Shown: positions 7,690-15,949, counted from the stretch's first letter. The stretch is DNA of 64,000 bases from Geodermatophilus siccatus (GCF_900103785.1 NZ_FNHE01000004.1:186001-250000), one strand, 5' to 3'. Program-made: numbers and translations. The notes: generated by a model not told the origin, from the sequence alone.

Positions 7690-8978
7690 GTGGTGACCTC
7701 CTGCCCGTCGTCGACCGGCGGTGGTACGCACAACGAGCGACGCACCTGCGACGTGAAGGCGTGGTCGTACCCGCCGAGGCGGTCGTGGTCGCAGTCGTTC
7801 CACATCCAGGCGAGGGCGGCCGGTGGCAAGCGGCGACCGGCCTCCTCGAGCGGCTCGCACCATGCGTCCGGCAGCCGGAGGCGAGCCGGGCGCACCGGCG
7901 TCCGTGGCGGTCGAGGCGCGCGACCGGCCAGGTAGCCGAGTTCCCTGAGCGTCGTGGACCGGCCGAAGCGCCGCCGGGCAGTGGCTGCCACCTCGTGCCG
8001 CGGCGGCTGACCCGGTGCGCTCAGCACGTCGAAGATGCCGCGGAGGAGTCGTTCCTCGTCTGCCCGTAGCTCTCCTGTGGCCGGGTCGATCTCGACGTCG
8101 ACCAGCGTTCCCCCGGGTTGGGCCAGCACCTCGGCGAAGCCGTCGTACCGGGGCGCCACGGCGGCTGTGCCGCACGCCAGCGCCTCCGCGGGCGCACGTC
8201 CGAACGTCTCGAAGTGACTGGTGGAAGCGGTGACGAACGCGTCGGCGACGTTGTAGAGGTCGGCCAGCTGCTCGGGGGCAGGGTCGAGGACGAAGTGCAC
8301 GCCGGCGCTGCTGCGCAGGAGTCCTCGGGCCGCGTCGAGGTATCCGCGGTCGACGACGTGGGTGGCGATCACGATCTGGAGGTCCGAGAACAGCACCTGC
8401 GCCTTCAGGCTCACCCGCAGCAGCCGGTAGAGGTCCTTGTCGGGCTGGGCGCGCCCGGCGAACAGGAGCACTCGCCCCGCCGGGATCCTCAGCTGGTCAC
8501 GAATCCGCGCCGCGCCCGGCCGGATGGTGAACAGCCCGTCGTCGATGCCGTAGGGCTCCCCGACCGACGTCTCGACGCCGAGGGCCTGGTACACGGCCGC
8601 CGCCGGCGTCGAGCCCAGGAAGACCCGATCCCGCCGATCTGCGAACCGCCGGTACGAGGCGAGGGCGGCCACGTCGCACCAGCCTCGTGGGTTGACGTAG
8701 GGCAGCACGGTCAGCGTGCCGGAGAATCCGTGGGCCCGGAGCAGGGCTCCCCACAGGAAGCCACCGGGCCCTTCGGCCACCACCGCGGGCAACGGGAGGA
8801 ACTCTCGGATGGTCCCGTGCAGGAACTCCACGTCGGGCAGCTGACGGAGCGGCCCCTCGTTGAGGGACGGCACGTCACGAGCGACCTGAACGGGTACCGA
8901 CAAGTGGTCCTGCAACCACTCCGCTTCCGCGCTGTGCCCCGTGCCGGTGTACGGGATGTAACCCACCGTCGGGGTCAT
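7680..8978 (-). CDS. GT4-type glycosyltransferase
   Basis: A 432-residue GT-B glycosyltransferase. The C-terminal nucleotide-sugar domain shows RVLLFAGRAQPDKDLYRLL (the conserved R/K region) and ADAFVTASTSHFETFGRAPAEALACGTAAVA, which is the GT4 E(x)7E signature region (F-E-x-x-G-x-x-P-x-E-A-x-A-C-G). The N-terminal domain has the GxGH motif (YTGTGHSAEAEW). No signal peptide or membrane helix is evident, so it is cytosolic. The ATG overlaps the stop of the small peptide gene. Donor and acceptor are unknown; in this operon a peptide acceptor is the natural hypothesis. Confidence 0.88.
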   Translation of the reverse strand: MTPTVGYIPYTGTGHSAEAEWLQDHLSVPVQVARDVPSLNEGPLRQLPDVEFLHGTIREFLPLPAVVAEGPGGFLWGALLRAHGFSGTLTVLPYVNPRGWCDVAALASYRRFADRRDRVFLGSTPAAAVYQALGVETSVGEPYGIDDGLFTIRPGAARIRDQLRIPAGRVLLFAGRAQPDKDLYRLLRVSLKAQVLFSDLQIVIATHVVDRGYLDAARGLLRSSAGVHFVLDPAPEQLADLYNVADAFVTASTSHFETFGRAPAEALACGTAAVAPRYDGFAEVLAQPGGTLVDVEIDPATGELRADEERLLRGIFDVLSAPGQPPRHEVAATARRRFGRSTTLRELGYLAGRAPRPPRTPVRPARLRLPDAWCEPLEEAGRRLPPAALAWMWNDCDHDRLGGYDHAFTSQVRRSLCVPPPVDDGQEVTTCR

Positions 8979-9307
8979 GGGCGGCCCGGCGGCTCGTCGA
9001 GGACGGGTCCTTGCCCGGTTTCGGAGTCCGCCCGGCGCACGAGGACGTCATAGGTCGGGGGCCGGAAGGGCAGGGAGCCTCGTACCAGAACTGCGTAGTC
9101 GGGCGGGAGTGCCGGTTGGGTGCGGACAGCGACTTCATAGGTGGGGGGGAGTGTCGGCTGTGATCTGACCAGGACCGCGTAATCAGCCGGGAGTCTCGAG
9201 CCCACATCCGTGCTGTGCCTCAGGTCGTCGATCGCCTGGCGTAGGGCGCGTACCTCTTGGAGGATCTCCCTCAGTTCCTGCTCGCGTGCCTCGTCAGGAC
9301 CGGTCAT
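8975..9307 (-). CDS. Repeat-bearing small protein, candidate RiPP precursor
   Basis: A 110-residue protein with ATG at 9305-9307 behind GGAGG. Residues 4-34 form a charged, heptad-like helix (EAREQELREILQEVRALRQA). Then come four near-identical decapeptides, LPADYAVLVR (39-48), LPPTYEVAVR (53-62), LPPDYAVLVR (67-76) and RPPTYDVLVR (82-91), spaced 14, 14 and 15 residues, and an acidic/Gly/Pro tail. A leader-like helix followed by repeated Tyr-x-Val cores, as first gene of an operon with radical SAM/SPASM, methyltransferase and glycosyltransferase genes, is what a multi-core RiPP precursor would look like. No known precursor family is recognised. The frame stays open upstream to 9451, so a longer form with four cysteines is possible, but it lacks a ribosome site. 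Confidence 0.75.
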   Translation of the reverse strand: MTGPDEAREQELREILQEVRALRQAIDDLRHSTDVGSRLPADYAVLVRSQPTLPPTYEVAVRTQPALPPDYAVLVRGSLPFRPPTYDVLVRRADSETGQGPVLDEPPGRP

Positions 9308-10011
9308 GGGGGCCTCCGCACTGCAGTACCCGTACGTCTTGCGGTCGTCGGTCCGGATGCTGCAGTTCTCGGCGCAGCTGTCAGGCGGGCACGACCGAGG
9401 CCACGCTCGGGTCGGCCGGCTCCGCTCTGCCACGACCTGCAGCACCTGCACGCTAGAGGCGCCACGTCACCAGTCCGTCACCGATGCATCACGAGCCCGC
9501 GGTGGGGGCGGGGCCGTCACCATCGCAGCCGCGGCTCCGGAGGCCGGCGACACGAGCGCGCCGCCGGGCATCGCCGGCTCCGGCGAGTCAGGCAGCACCG
9601 CCCCACCGCATCGACCGGGCTGACTCCGTCTGCTGAACACCTCCCTCCCCGGCAGGGTGACATCCCGGTGACGGCCGGGTGACGGCCAGGTGGTTGCGTC
9701 CGGATCCGTGACAGCGAGGGGACGCGAGGCCACCCCGTTGTCCAGGAGGACCCCTGGGGGCACGACGACCCTGTAGCCCGACCGGCTTGGTCCACCACCT
9801 CGAGCGGAACCGAGGCGAGGCCGCAGCTCATGCCTGGACGATCCCGGAGACGAGCGCGAGCTCTGGCCGCTCACGCGACGGGAGCCTCCGCCAGACGGTG
9901 CATGGCATCGGTAGGGCCGCGCATGCGGGCGTCGGCGTGCCGCACGGGTGTCGCCACGGGAGCGCACGACGCCGGTGCACGAGAGTGCCCCCGACCCAGG
10001 AGGAGGCAACC
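9308..10011. other. Divergent intergenic region between the peptide operon and the lectin gene
   Basis: Roughly 700 bp between two divergent units, so promoters for both should lie here. The part nearest the peptide gene (to about 9451) is an in-frame extension of that gene with good codon bias. The rest contains no supported gene; frames such as 9467-10009 (minus) have no start signal or homology that I recognise. A short direct repeat (GGTGACGGCC, twice) occurs near 9670-9690. A good ribosome site (AGGAGGAGGCAACC) ends the region before the lectin ATG. Confidence 0.45.
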
Positions 10012-11106
10012 ATGAGTCTGACCTGGCCGGCCGCAGTAGCGCCCAGTGCCGATCGGATCTATCTGTTCTGCGTCGGCGACGACGGGCAGATGTACTACAA
10101 GTGGAAGATCGACGGTCAGGATTGGCTGCCCGGACATGAGGACTGGCAGCCGCTCGGCGGACGGTTCAGCGGTTCTCCTGCAGCAGTGGCTCGAGGGTCG
10201 CGGAGGATGGACCTCTTCGCCCTGGGCAGGGACACCGGAGTGTATTACAAGTGGTGGGACGGGTTCGAGTGGCAACCTGGGCCTCTCGACTGGGTCTTGC
10301 TGGGTCTGGACTTCCAATTCGGCCCGACCGCAGTCGCCAGCGGGCCGGATCGTCTCGACGTCTTCTGCACCGGCCCCGGCCCTGAGGCTGATCCCTCCCT
10401 GAGCATGCATCGCCGCACACTTCGAGCAGGCACGTGGGAGCCGCGCTGGAGGCAACTCGGCGGCCAGTTCGTGGGCGTTCCGGCGGCGACTTCATGGGGC
10501 GGGACCCGGATCGACGTATTCGGACAGGGAGTCGACGGCGTGGTGCACCACAAATGGTGGAACGGTGACGAGGAAGGGCCTAGCAGATTCGCCTGGGAAC
10601 CCCTGGGCAAGCAGGAGTTCGCAAATCCTGCTGCTGTCTCCTGGGCTCCTGGACGTCTTGACCTGTTGTCGGTCCAACGTGGCGCAGGGGGAACGGGGAC
10701 CTTGACGCACAAGTGGTGGCAGCCCGACGAGTGGAGGCCTGAGCAGGATTGGGAGCCGCTGGGCGGAGATGTGAGCTCCCAGGCCGAGGTCGGCGGTGGC
10801 CGGTACTACTCGCTGACTGCGGTGTCGTGGGCTGCGGATCGCCTGGACGTCTTCGCACTGGACCGGGTCAGCGGCTCGGTTCACCACCTCGCATGGAACG
10901 GTGCTGCCTGGGACCCTCCGATCGGCACCGGGTTCGAGAACCTCGGTGGTTCGTACCCGTACCGGACAGCCGTCGTGTCCCGAGGGCCCAACCGCGTCGA
11001 CATCTTCGGCGGCAGCCCGGATCACGTCTGGCACAAGTGGTGCGACGGCGACGTCAAGAAGTGGCTGCCAGGTCAGCTGGACTGGGACCGGCTGGGGAGG
11101 CCGTAG
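10012..11106 (+). CDS. Seven-bladed beta-propeller lectin (DUF346/PLL-like)
   Basis: A 364-residue protein made almost entirely of seven repeats of about 45-50 residues. Each has the pattern R(L/I/V)D(V/L/I)F, then VxHKWW(D/N)G, a W-rich segment and xLGG; examples are RLDVFALD, RIDVFGQG, RVDIFGGS and VYYKWWDG. This is the DUF346 repeat of PLL/PHL-type bacterial lectins, which bind fucose or O-methylated sugars between propeller blades. No signal peptide is visible, so the protein is cytosolic or exported by another route. The ATG at 10012 has an ideal AGGAGG. Codon use is less GC-biased than in the flanks, suggesting recent acquisition. It is divergent from the RiPP-like operon; a functional link is unproven. 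Confidence 0.85.
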   Translation: MSLTWPAAVAPSADRIYLFCVGDDGQMYYKWKIDGQDWLPGHEDWQPLGGRFSGSPAAVARGSRRMDLFALGRDTGVYYKWWDGFEWQPGPLDWVLLGLDFQFGPTAVASGPDRLDVFCTGPGPEADPSLSMHRRTLRAGTWEPRWRQLGGQFVGVPAATSWGGTRIDVFGQGVDGVVHHKWWNGDEEGPSRFAWEPLGKQEFANPAAVSWAPGRLDLLSVQRGAGGTGTLTHKWWQPDEWRPEQDWEPLGGDVSSQAEVGGGRYYSLTAVSWAADRLDVFALDRVSGSVHHLAWNGAAWDPPIGTGFENLGGSYPYRTAVVSRGPNRVDIFGGSPDHVWHKWCDGDVKKWLPGQLDWDRLGRP

Positions 11107-11451
11107 GCAGTCGGAGGAGCGGCCGTCGGCGACACACCCACGTCGCGGCGCGGGACGACGACCCGTCCCCTGCGGAGCGCCAGGAGACTGAGGCAGAGGT
11201 CCCGTCTCTCCGTCGCCCTGGTGTGGCATCCGGCCGGTGCGGCACGAGCGTGGAGGACGTCGCGGGCGCCGTCGGGGGTCATCGGGTCGGGCTGGTGGAG
11301 CAGCAGCCGGAGGGAGTCCTTGCTGGACGATGCGGGCGAGCCGGCCGCGGTCGGCCACGCGGCGGCGATCGCCAGCCCGGTGGGGGCTGGTCGGCATCCG
11401 GCCGGCGCGTCACCCCAGCGACATCCCGCTGACGACCTGACTGGAGGACCG
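11107..11451. other. Intergenic stretch, no supported gene
   Basis: About 345 bp. A minus-strand frame (11073-11282) has some coding-like codons but no start signal and no recognisable domain. The end carries a ribosome site (CTGGAGGACCG) for the small gene at 11452. Confidence 0.4.
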
Positions 11452-11631
11452 ATGACCGACTACACCGCGACCGCCATCTGCGAGGGCGACCACTGGGTGA
11501 TCGACGTCGCGGGGGTCGGTACCACCGAGGCCGACAGCGTCGACGACCTCGAGGAGATGGCTCTGGACCTGGTCGTCGCGATGACCCACACCGCCCGTGA
11601 GGAGGTGCACGTCCGGATGCGCATCGTCTGA
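11452..11631 (+). CDS. Small HicB-like protein
   Basis: A 59-residue protein, ATG at 11452 behind CTGGAGG. The sequence (YTATAICEGDHWVIDVAGVGTTEADSVDDLEEMALDLV) follows the strand-strand-helix pattern of HicB antitoxin N-domains: a short two-strand sheet with W-V-I-D-V, then an acidic helix. There is no HicA toxin next to it and no DNA-binding extension, so an antitoxin function is not supported. Isolated HicB-like proteins are common in actinobacteria. A longer upstream frame to 11221 is not supported by a start signal. Confidence 0.65.
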   Translation: MTDYTATAICEGDHWVIDVAGVGTTEADSVDDLEEMALDLVVAMTHTAREEVHVRMRIV

Positions 11632-11887
11632 CCCGGCCGCCATGGGGAGATCGCCGGGGCGCCGCGCACGACGGGCGAGTCCCGACGCGCACCGCGACCC
11701 GCGTTGCCACCGACGTGCGTCTACGGCGTCCGCGACCGGGGCGGCCGCGGGGATGGGGGCCGACAGCGCTGGCCCGGGCCGGGGAGTCCTGGTGGGACTG
11801 CGGCGTCGATGAGGGCACCGTGCCGGCGCCGGGCCAGGCGACGCCCGAGCCGCACTGGCAGGGCTGGGCTCGTCGACACGCCCGCGG

Positions 11888-13378
11888 TCAGGTCGAGTGG
11901 CGCCAGCTGCGGCCGTCGCGGGTGATGAGCGCGGTCGCCTCGGGCGGACCCCAGGTGGCCGCCTGGTACAGCGGGATGGGACGGGGGTCGGCAGCCCAGT
12001 ACCGCAGCACCGGGTCGACGATGTGCCAGGACCGGCCCACCTCGTCGGCCCGGATGAACAGGGTGGGGTCGCCGACGAGCGCATCGAGGATGACCCGCTC
12101 GTAGGCATCCGGGGACTGCTCCTCGAAGCTCTGGTAGGAGAAGTCCATCGACGCCTTCTGCACCCGGAAGGCGTGCCCGGGGACCTTCGCGCCGAAGCGG
12201 AGGCTGAGCCCCTCGTCCGGTTGGACCCGGACGACGAGCGTGTCCGGTTCCAGGTCGGCCGCGGTGCCGGGGAACAGCGGCAGGTGCGGGGGCCGGTGGA
12301 ACTGCATGGCGACCTCGGTGACCCGGGCGGGCAGCCGCTTGCCCGTGCGCACGTAGACCGGCACGCCGGTCCACCGCCAGTTGTCGATGTCCAGGCGCAT
12401 CGCGACGAAGGTCTCGGTCGAGCTGAGCGGGTCGACGCCGGGTTCCTCCCGGTAGCCGGGCATCAGGTCCGCGCGGGTGCCACCGCGGGTGTACTGGCCG
12501 CGCACGGCGTTGGTGGCGATGTCGCGCTCGCCGTCGACGGGGCGGATGGCGCGCAGCAGCTTCACCTTCTCGTCCCGGATCGCCTCGGGGTGGAAGGAGG
12601 TCGGTGGCTCCATGAGGAAGAGGGAGAGCACCTGCAGGACGTGGTTCTGGACGATGTCGCGCATCGCGCCGGTCGTCTCGTAGAACCCGCCGCGTTCGCC
12701 GACGCCCAGGGTCTCGGCGACGGTGATCTGTACGTTGTCGACCCAGGTCCGGTTCCAGATCGGCTCGAAGATGGAGTTGGCGAACCGCAGGGCCAGCAGG
12801 TTCTGCACGGTCTCCTTGGCCAGGTAGTGGTCGATGCGGAAGATCTGCTCCTCGGTGAAGGCCGAGGTGAGGTCCGCGTACAGCTCCCGGGCGCTGTCCT
12901 CGTCCCACCCGAACGGCTTCTCGATGACCGCGCGGACGAACGCGTCCCCGGCCGGCGTGCCCAGCCCGGCCTTGCCGAGGCTCAGCGCGATCGGCCCGAA
13001 CAGCCGGGGCGGGGTGGCGAGGTAGTAGACGCGGTTGGCGGCCGTCCCGTGCGTGCGGTCGCACTCACCCAGCACCTCGGCCAAGCGGGTGTAGGTGGCC
13101 GGGTCGTCGTAGCCACCGTGCACGTACCGGGCGCGGGAGACCAGGTCCGCCCACCGCGGGTTGTCGGTCCCGGGGACCTTCTCGCGGCAGTAGGCGCCGA
13201 ACTCCTCGTCGGTCATCACGGTGCGTGCCACCCCGACCAGGGCGACCTCCGGTGGCAGTGCCCCGTAGGCCGCCAGCCGTTCGAGGGCGGGGAGGAGCTT
13301 GCGCGCCGTCAGGTCACCTGATGCGCCGAAGATGACGAGGACACACGCCGGTGCCCGTCGTTCCTCCGAGGTCGTCAT
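11888..13378 (-). CDS. zwf: Glucose-6-phosphate dehydrogenase
   Basis: A 496-residue enzyme that oxidises glucose 6-phosphate to 6-phosphogluconolactone with NAD(P)+, the entry step of the oxidative pentose phosphate pathway. The N-terminal dinucleotide fold shows VLVIFGASGDLTARKLLPAL, and the active-site signature RIDHYLAKE is present with the catalytic His. VIEKPFGWD and YVRTGKRLPARVTEV are further conserved segments. Length matches the family (about 480-510). The ATG at 13376-13378 follows GGAGGTGGGCGG. It stands alone here, away from opcA, tal or pgl, so it may be a second zwf-like copy used for NADPH supply. Confidence 0.95.
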   Translation of the reverse strand: MTTSEERRAPACVLVIFGASGDLTARKLLPALERLAAYGALPPEVALVGVARTVMTDEEFGAYCREKVPGTDNPRWADLVSRARYVHGGYDDPATYTRLAEVLGECDRTHGTAANRVYYLATPPRLFGPIALSLGKAGLGTPAGDAFVRAVIEKPFGWDEDSARELYADLTSAFTEEQIFRIDHYLAKETVQNLLALRFANSIFEPIWNRTWVDNVQITVAETLGVGERGGFYETTGAMRDIVQNHVLQVLSLFLMEPPTSFHPEAIRDEKVKLLRAIRPVDGERDIATNAVRGQYTRGGTRADLMPGYREEPGVDPLSSTETFVAMRLDIDNWRWTGVPVYVRTGKRLPARVTEVAMQFHRPPHLPLFPGTAADLEPDTLVVRVQPDEGLSLRFGAKVPGHAFRVQKASMDFSYQSFEEQSPDAYERVILDALVGDPTLFIRADEVGRSWHIVDPVLRYWAADPRPIPLYQAATWGPPEATALITRDGRSWRHST

Positions 13379-14082
13379 GCGCCGCCCACCTCCGCGCCGA
13401 CTCGCCGATGCCGCTCGGAGCGAGCCGATCGGCCCGTGTCCGTCCGTCCCGGCGGCCGAGGAGGCCGGACGGGACGCCTGAGCCCGAGGATGGCAGGAAC
13501 AGCGCGGCCCTGGCTGCAGAACGGACGGCCGTCCTCGTCCCGATGCCGAGGCGTGCGGGCCCCTCGCGGTGACGATCCCCGAGAGCAGCGACCTGGCCTC
13601 GCCGTCGTCACCGGCCAGCTGCCCGCCGAGGGCGCCGGACCCCGGGCTCGCGGCGAACGTGGTGTCGACCGCCTTCAGCACCCGGGACCGGGGGAGCCGA
13701 GCGGCGATCCCGGCGGCCGCGGAGCCGTCCGCCCGTGGAGCGGCCCTGGTGGGGAGCACGGACCTCGGCGAGGACCGGGGAGGCGCGAAGCGCCGCCGCG
13801 AAGGACGAGCCGACATGGTCCGGGTCGTGCGTGGCGGGGTCCTCGTCCTCGTCCTCGTCCAGAGGAGTCCACCACGGTCTCCTGCGGACGGGGATCGGTC
13901 CCCACCGGTCCCGCCGCATCGCGGACCGCGGCGGGAGTCGCCACGACCTCGACCTGCCCGCATCCGCCACACGACCCGACGCGGAGCTGGCCGGGTCGAC
14001 GGGCGAGCGGCGTCCTCGTGGCAGTGGCTGAGGTCGCGTGGCCCGGGCCGCCCGCAACGCCCGGCGGAGCAGCAGCGGTCAT
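13379..14082. other. Region between zwf and a hypothetical gene, no supported gene
   Basis: About 700 bp. A minus-strand frame (13608-14057) encodes a low-complexity acidic run (DEDEDED) from a GTCCTC microsatellite at 13839-13860, but it lacks a start signal and a recognisable domain. Third-position G/C switches between frames along the region, as in a decayed gene. I cannot support a functional gene. Confidence 0.4.
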
Positions 14083-14442
14083 TCAGGTGGTGACTGCCCG
14101 GCCGGTGTGGGCCAGCCAGGTGACCAGCGACCGGTGCAGGTCCTGGGCCTCGGCTCGGGACAGCCGCAGGCCGAGCGACTCGCCGTTGTCGTCGACCAGC
14201 ACGCCGATGCTGGTCGGGGAGCATGCGAGCAGGCCGAGGGTGATCCGCCCCTCGGCGTCCTCGCTGGTCTTGAACCACAGCAGGTCGTCGTGGGCGAGCA
14301 CGACCCGAGCGGCCGGGTCGGGCGTGGACTGCGGCGGCCGGGTCTCGTCGGCAGCCGGGTCGTCCTCGCCGGGATCGACCGCGATCCTGGCGGCACGCAG
14401 GGTGCGGCGGAACCGGGAGACCCACAGGCTGAGCAGGCGCAT
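14083..14442 (-). CDS. Conserved-looking small hypothetical protein
   Basis: A 119-residue protein starting MRLLSLWVSRFRRTLRAAR at 14440-14442, behind GGAGGAGT. The N-terminus is basic and amphipathic. An acidic Pro-rich linker follows, and then a compact domain (VLAHDDLLWFKTSEDAEGRITLGLL...IGVLVDDNGESLGLRLSRAEAQDLHRSLVTWLA). The C-terminal half reads like a small beta-rich fold with a final helix. No catalytic motif is visible and I do not recognise a family. A longer frame up to 14544 has no ribosome site. Confidence 0.6.
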   Translation of the reverse strand: MRLLSLWVSRFRRTLRAARIAVDPGEDDPAADETRPPQSTPDPAARVVLAHDDLLWFKTSEDAEGRITLGLLACSPTSIGVLVDDNGESLGLRLSRAEAQDLHRSLVTWLAHTGRAVTT

Positions 14443-14716
14443 CGGCGTACTCCTCCGGATGTCGGCCAGCCCGTCCGCTGCCTCGGAGGCGACCTCCGGG
14501 GGCTGCGTCCAGGCCGGCTGGATCGACGGGGCAGGACGGTCCACCCGAGCCCGAGCCGGTCACAGCCCGCCCCGGCCGTCCGACCTCCTGCGTCTGGAGG
14601 GAAGAGTCCCGGGCTGAGGCGACAGATACCTCGGCGCGTCGCGGACGTCCGGCTTACTGTCCGACAGGCCCCTGGACAGCGCCTACCGGGACACCGGCCG
14701 CGACGGCGACGTGTCG

Positions 14717-14775
14717 GCGGATCGGGACGCGGCGCGCGAGGCGCTGGGCCGCTCGCGCGCCGCGTCCCGATCCGC
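14717..14775. repeat. 24-bp perfect inverted repeat with 11-nt loop
   Basis: Positions 14717-14740 and 14752-14775 are exact reverse complements (arm core GGATCGGGACGCGGCGCGCG), separated by GCGCTGGGCCG. RNA from either strand would form a very stable hairpin. No T-run follows on either side, so a classical intrinsic terminator is not obvious, though GC-rich actinobacteria often terminate without one. It lies between a minus-strand gene to the left and a plus-strand gene to the right, i.e. upstream of both. Confidence 0.85.
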
Positions 14776-15020
14776 TGGGGTCCACCTGCTGGCTGACGCC
14801 GGCCTCCGCCCCGCTGCGGCCCGGTCTCCACCCCCGCAGGCCTCGCGGCTGCTGACAGGATCCGCGGCCCGCGCTGTCCGTACTCCTGCCCTGCGCGGGC
14901 AACAGCAGCGACGACGGCCCCACTGCCTCGGGACCGCACCGGGGACGGTGCCGGTGCCGGAGGCATCGACGACGCGGCCCGACCAGCCGATCGGACCTCC
15001 CTCCGGGTGACACGGCGAGG

Positions 15021-15038
15021 TGTGCCAGAACGGGTCAC
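15021..15038 (+). promoter_or_regulatory. Putative activator site upstream of the SDR gene
   Basis: The sequence TGTGCCAGAACGGGTCAC resembles TGTGCCAAAGCGGGACAA at 17855-17872 (13 of 18 positions identical). Both have a loose inverted-repeat form (GTGnnCC, 5-nt spacer, GGnnCAC in this copy) and both lie 60-85 bp before genes flanking the AcoR-like regulator. This suggests the regulator's binding site; it is inference from position and similarity only. Confidence 0.35.
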
Positions 15039-15104
15039 TCGGGCGGGCCCGGATGGTGGTCTCCTCCACAGGTCGTCGGACGACGCCTTCTGGGGAGGAG
15101 TGAC

Positions 15105-15949
15105 ATGGGTCGGATGGAGGGCAAGGTCGTGCTCGTCACCGGGGCTGCCCGGGGACAGGGGCGGGCGCACGCACAGCGGCTGGCCGCCGAGGGCGCCGAC
15201 ATCATCGCCGTGGACCTGGCCGGGCCCGTCGAGACGGTGACCTATCCGCCCGCCAGCGCCGATGACCTCGCCGAGACGGTGAAGGCGGTGGAGGGGCTCG
15301 ATCGGCGGATCCTGGCTCGGCAGGCCGACGTCCGTGACACCGACGCCCTCGCCGCCGCGGTGCGGGACGGCATCGGGGAGCTCGGCCGGCTGGACGGCGT
15401 CGTGGCGAACGCCGGGATCCTCAACGCGGTCAAGCCGTCCTGGGAGCTGGCCGAGGAGGAGTGGCAGACGATGCTCGACATCAACCTCTCCGGTGTCTGG
15501 CACACCACCAAGGTGGCGATCCCGCACCTGATCGAGCAGGGGCAGGGCGGTTCCGTCGTCCTGATCAGCTCGACCGCCGGGCTGCGGGGCATCCCTAACA
15601 TCGCGCACTACAACGCCGCCAAGCACGGTGTGCTGGGGCGCAGCGCACGCTGGCCAACGAGCTCGCCGAGCACCGCATCCGGGTCAACTCGGTCCACCCG
15701 ACCAACGTGCGCACGACGATGATCGAGAACGAGTCCAGCGCGCGGATCTACCGGCCCGACCTGGACGACCCGACGTTCGACGACGCGATCCCGGCCCTGG
15801 CGAAGATCAACATGTGGCCTGTGCCGTGGGTCGAGGTGGAGGACGTCGCCAACGCCGTCCTGTTCCTCCTCTCCGACGAGTCCCGCTACGTCACGGGCGT
15901 GGCTCTCCCCGTCGACCTGGGGATGAGCCAGAAGTACTCCGGGGCCTGA
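15105..15949 (+). pseudogene. Mycofactocin-coupled SDR oxidoreductase, frameshifted
   Basis: The first 178 residues are a clear SDR: EGKVVLVTGAARGQGRAHA (Rossmann TGxxxGxG), DIIAVDLAGPV, VVANAGI, and the catalytic Ser/Tyr/Lys in VLISSTAG and HYNAAKHG. The long insertion after the second strand (YPPASADDLAETVKAVEGLDRR) is typical of mycofactocin-dependent SDRs. After GTG CTG GGG at 15630-15638 one base is missing (CG for CTG at 15639-15640). The rest (ENESSARIYRPDL...VEDVANAVLFLLSDESRYVTGVALPVDLG) continues in another frame to TGA 15949. Such enzymes oxidise non-native alcohols with a tightly held NAD. It is a genuine mutation or a one-base sequence error; the conserved downstream part suggests it is recent. 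Confidence 0.8.

Larger units (their letters stand above)
14443..15104. other. Intergenic region with a long perfect hairpin and the SDR promoter
   Basis: About 660 bp with no supported gene; frames on both strands are shadows of the inverted repeat at 14717-14775. The right part (15021-15104) should hold the promoter for the SDR gene, including a motif also found before the flavoenzyme gene at 17937, and ends in GGAGGAGTGAC before the start codon. Confidence 0.5.

Noticed and set aside
9308..9430. TYG tripeptide in the upstream extension of the repeat protein, similar to a spliceotide motif
   Set aside because: It is probably upstream of the true start, occurs once, and the radical SAM gene is of SPASM rather than splicease appearance.
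13608..14057. Acidic low-complexity minus-strand frame with a DEDEDED run
   Set aside because: The run comes from a GTCCTC microsatellite; no start signal, no domain and inconsistent frame bias.
14079..15626. 515-residue minus-strand open frame across the inverted repeat and the SDR gene
   Set aside because: Antisense shadow: the SDR motifs are on the plus strand and this frame has no start signal or motif.
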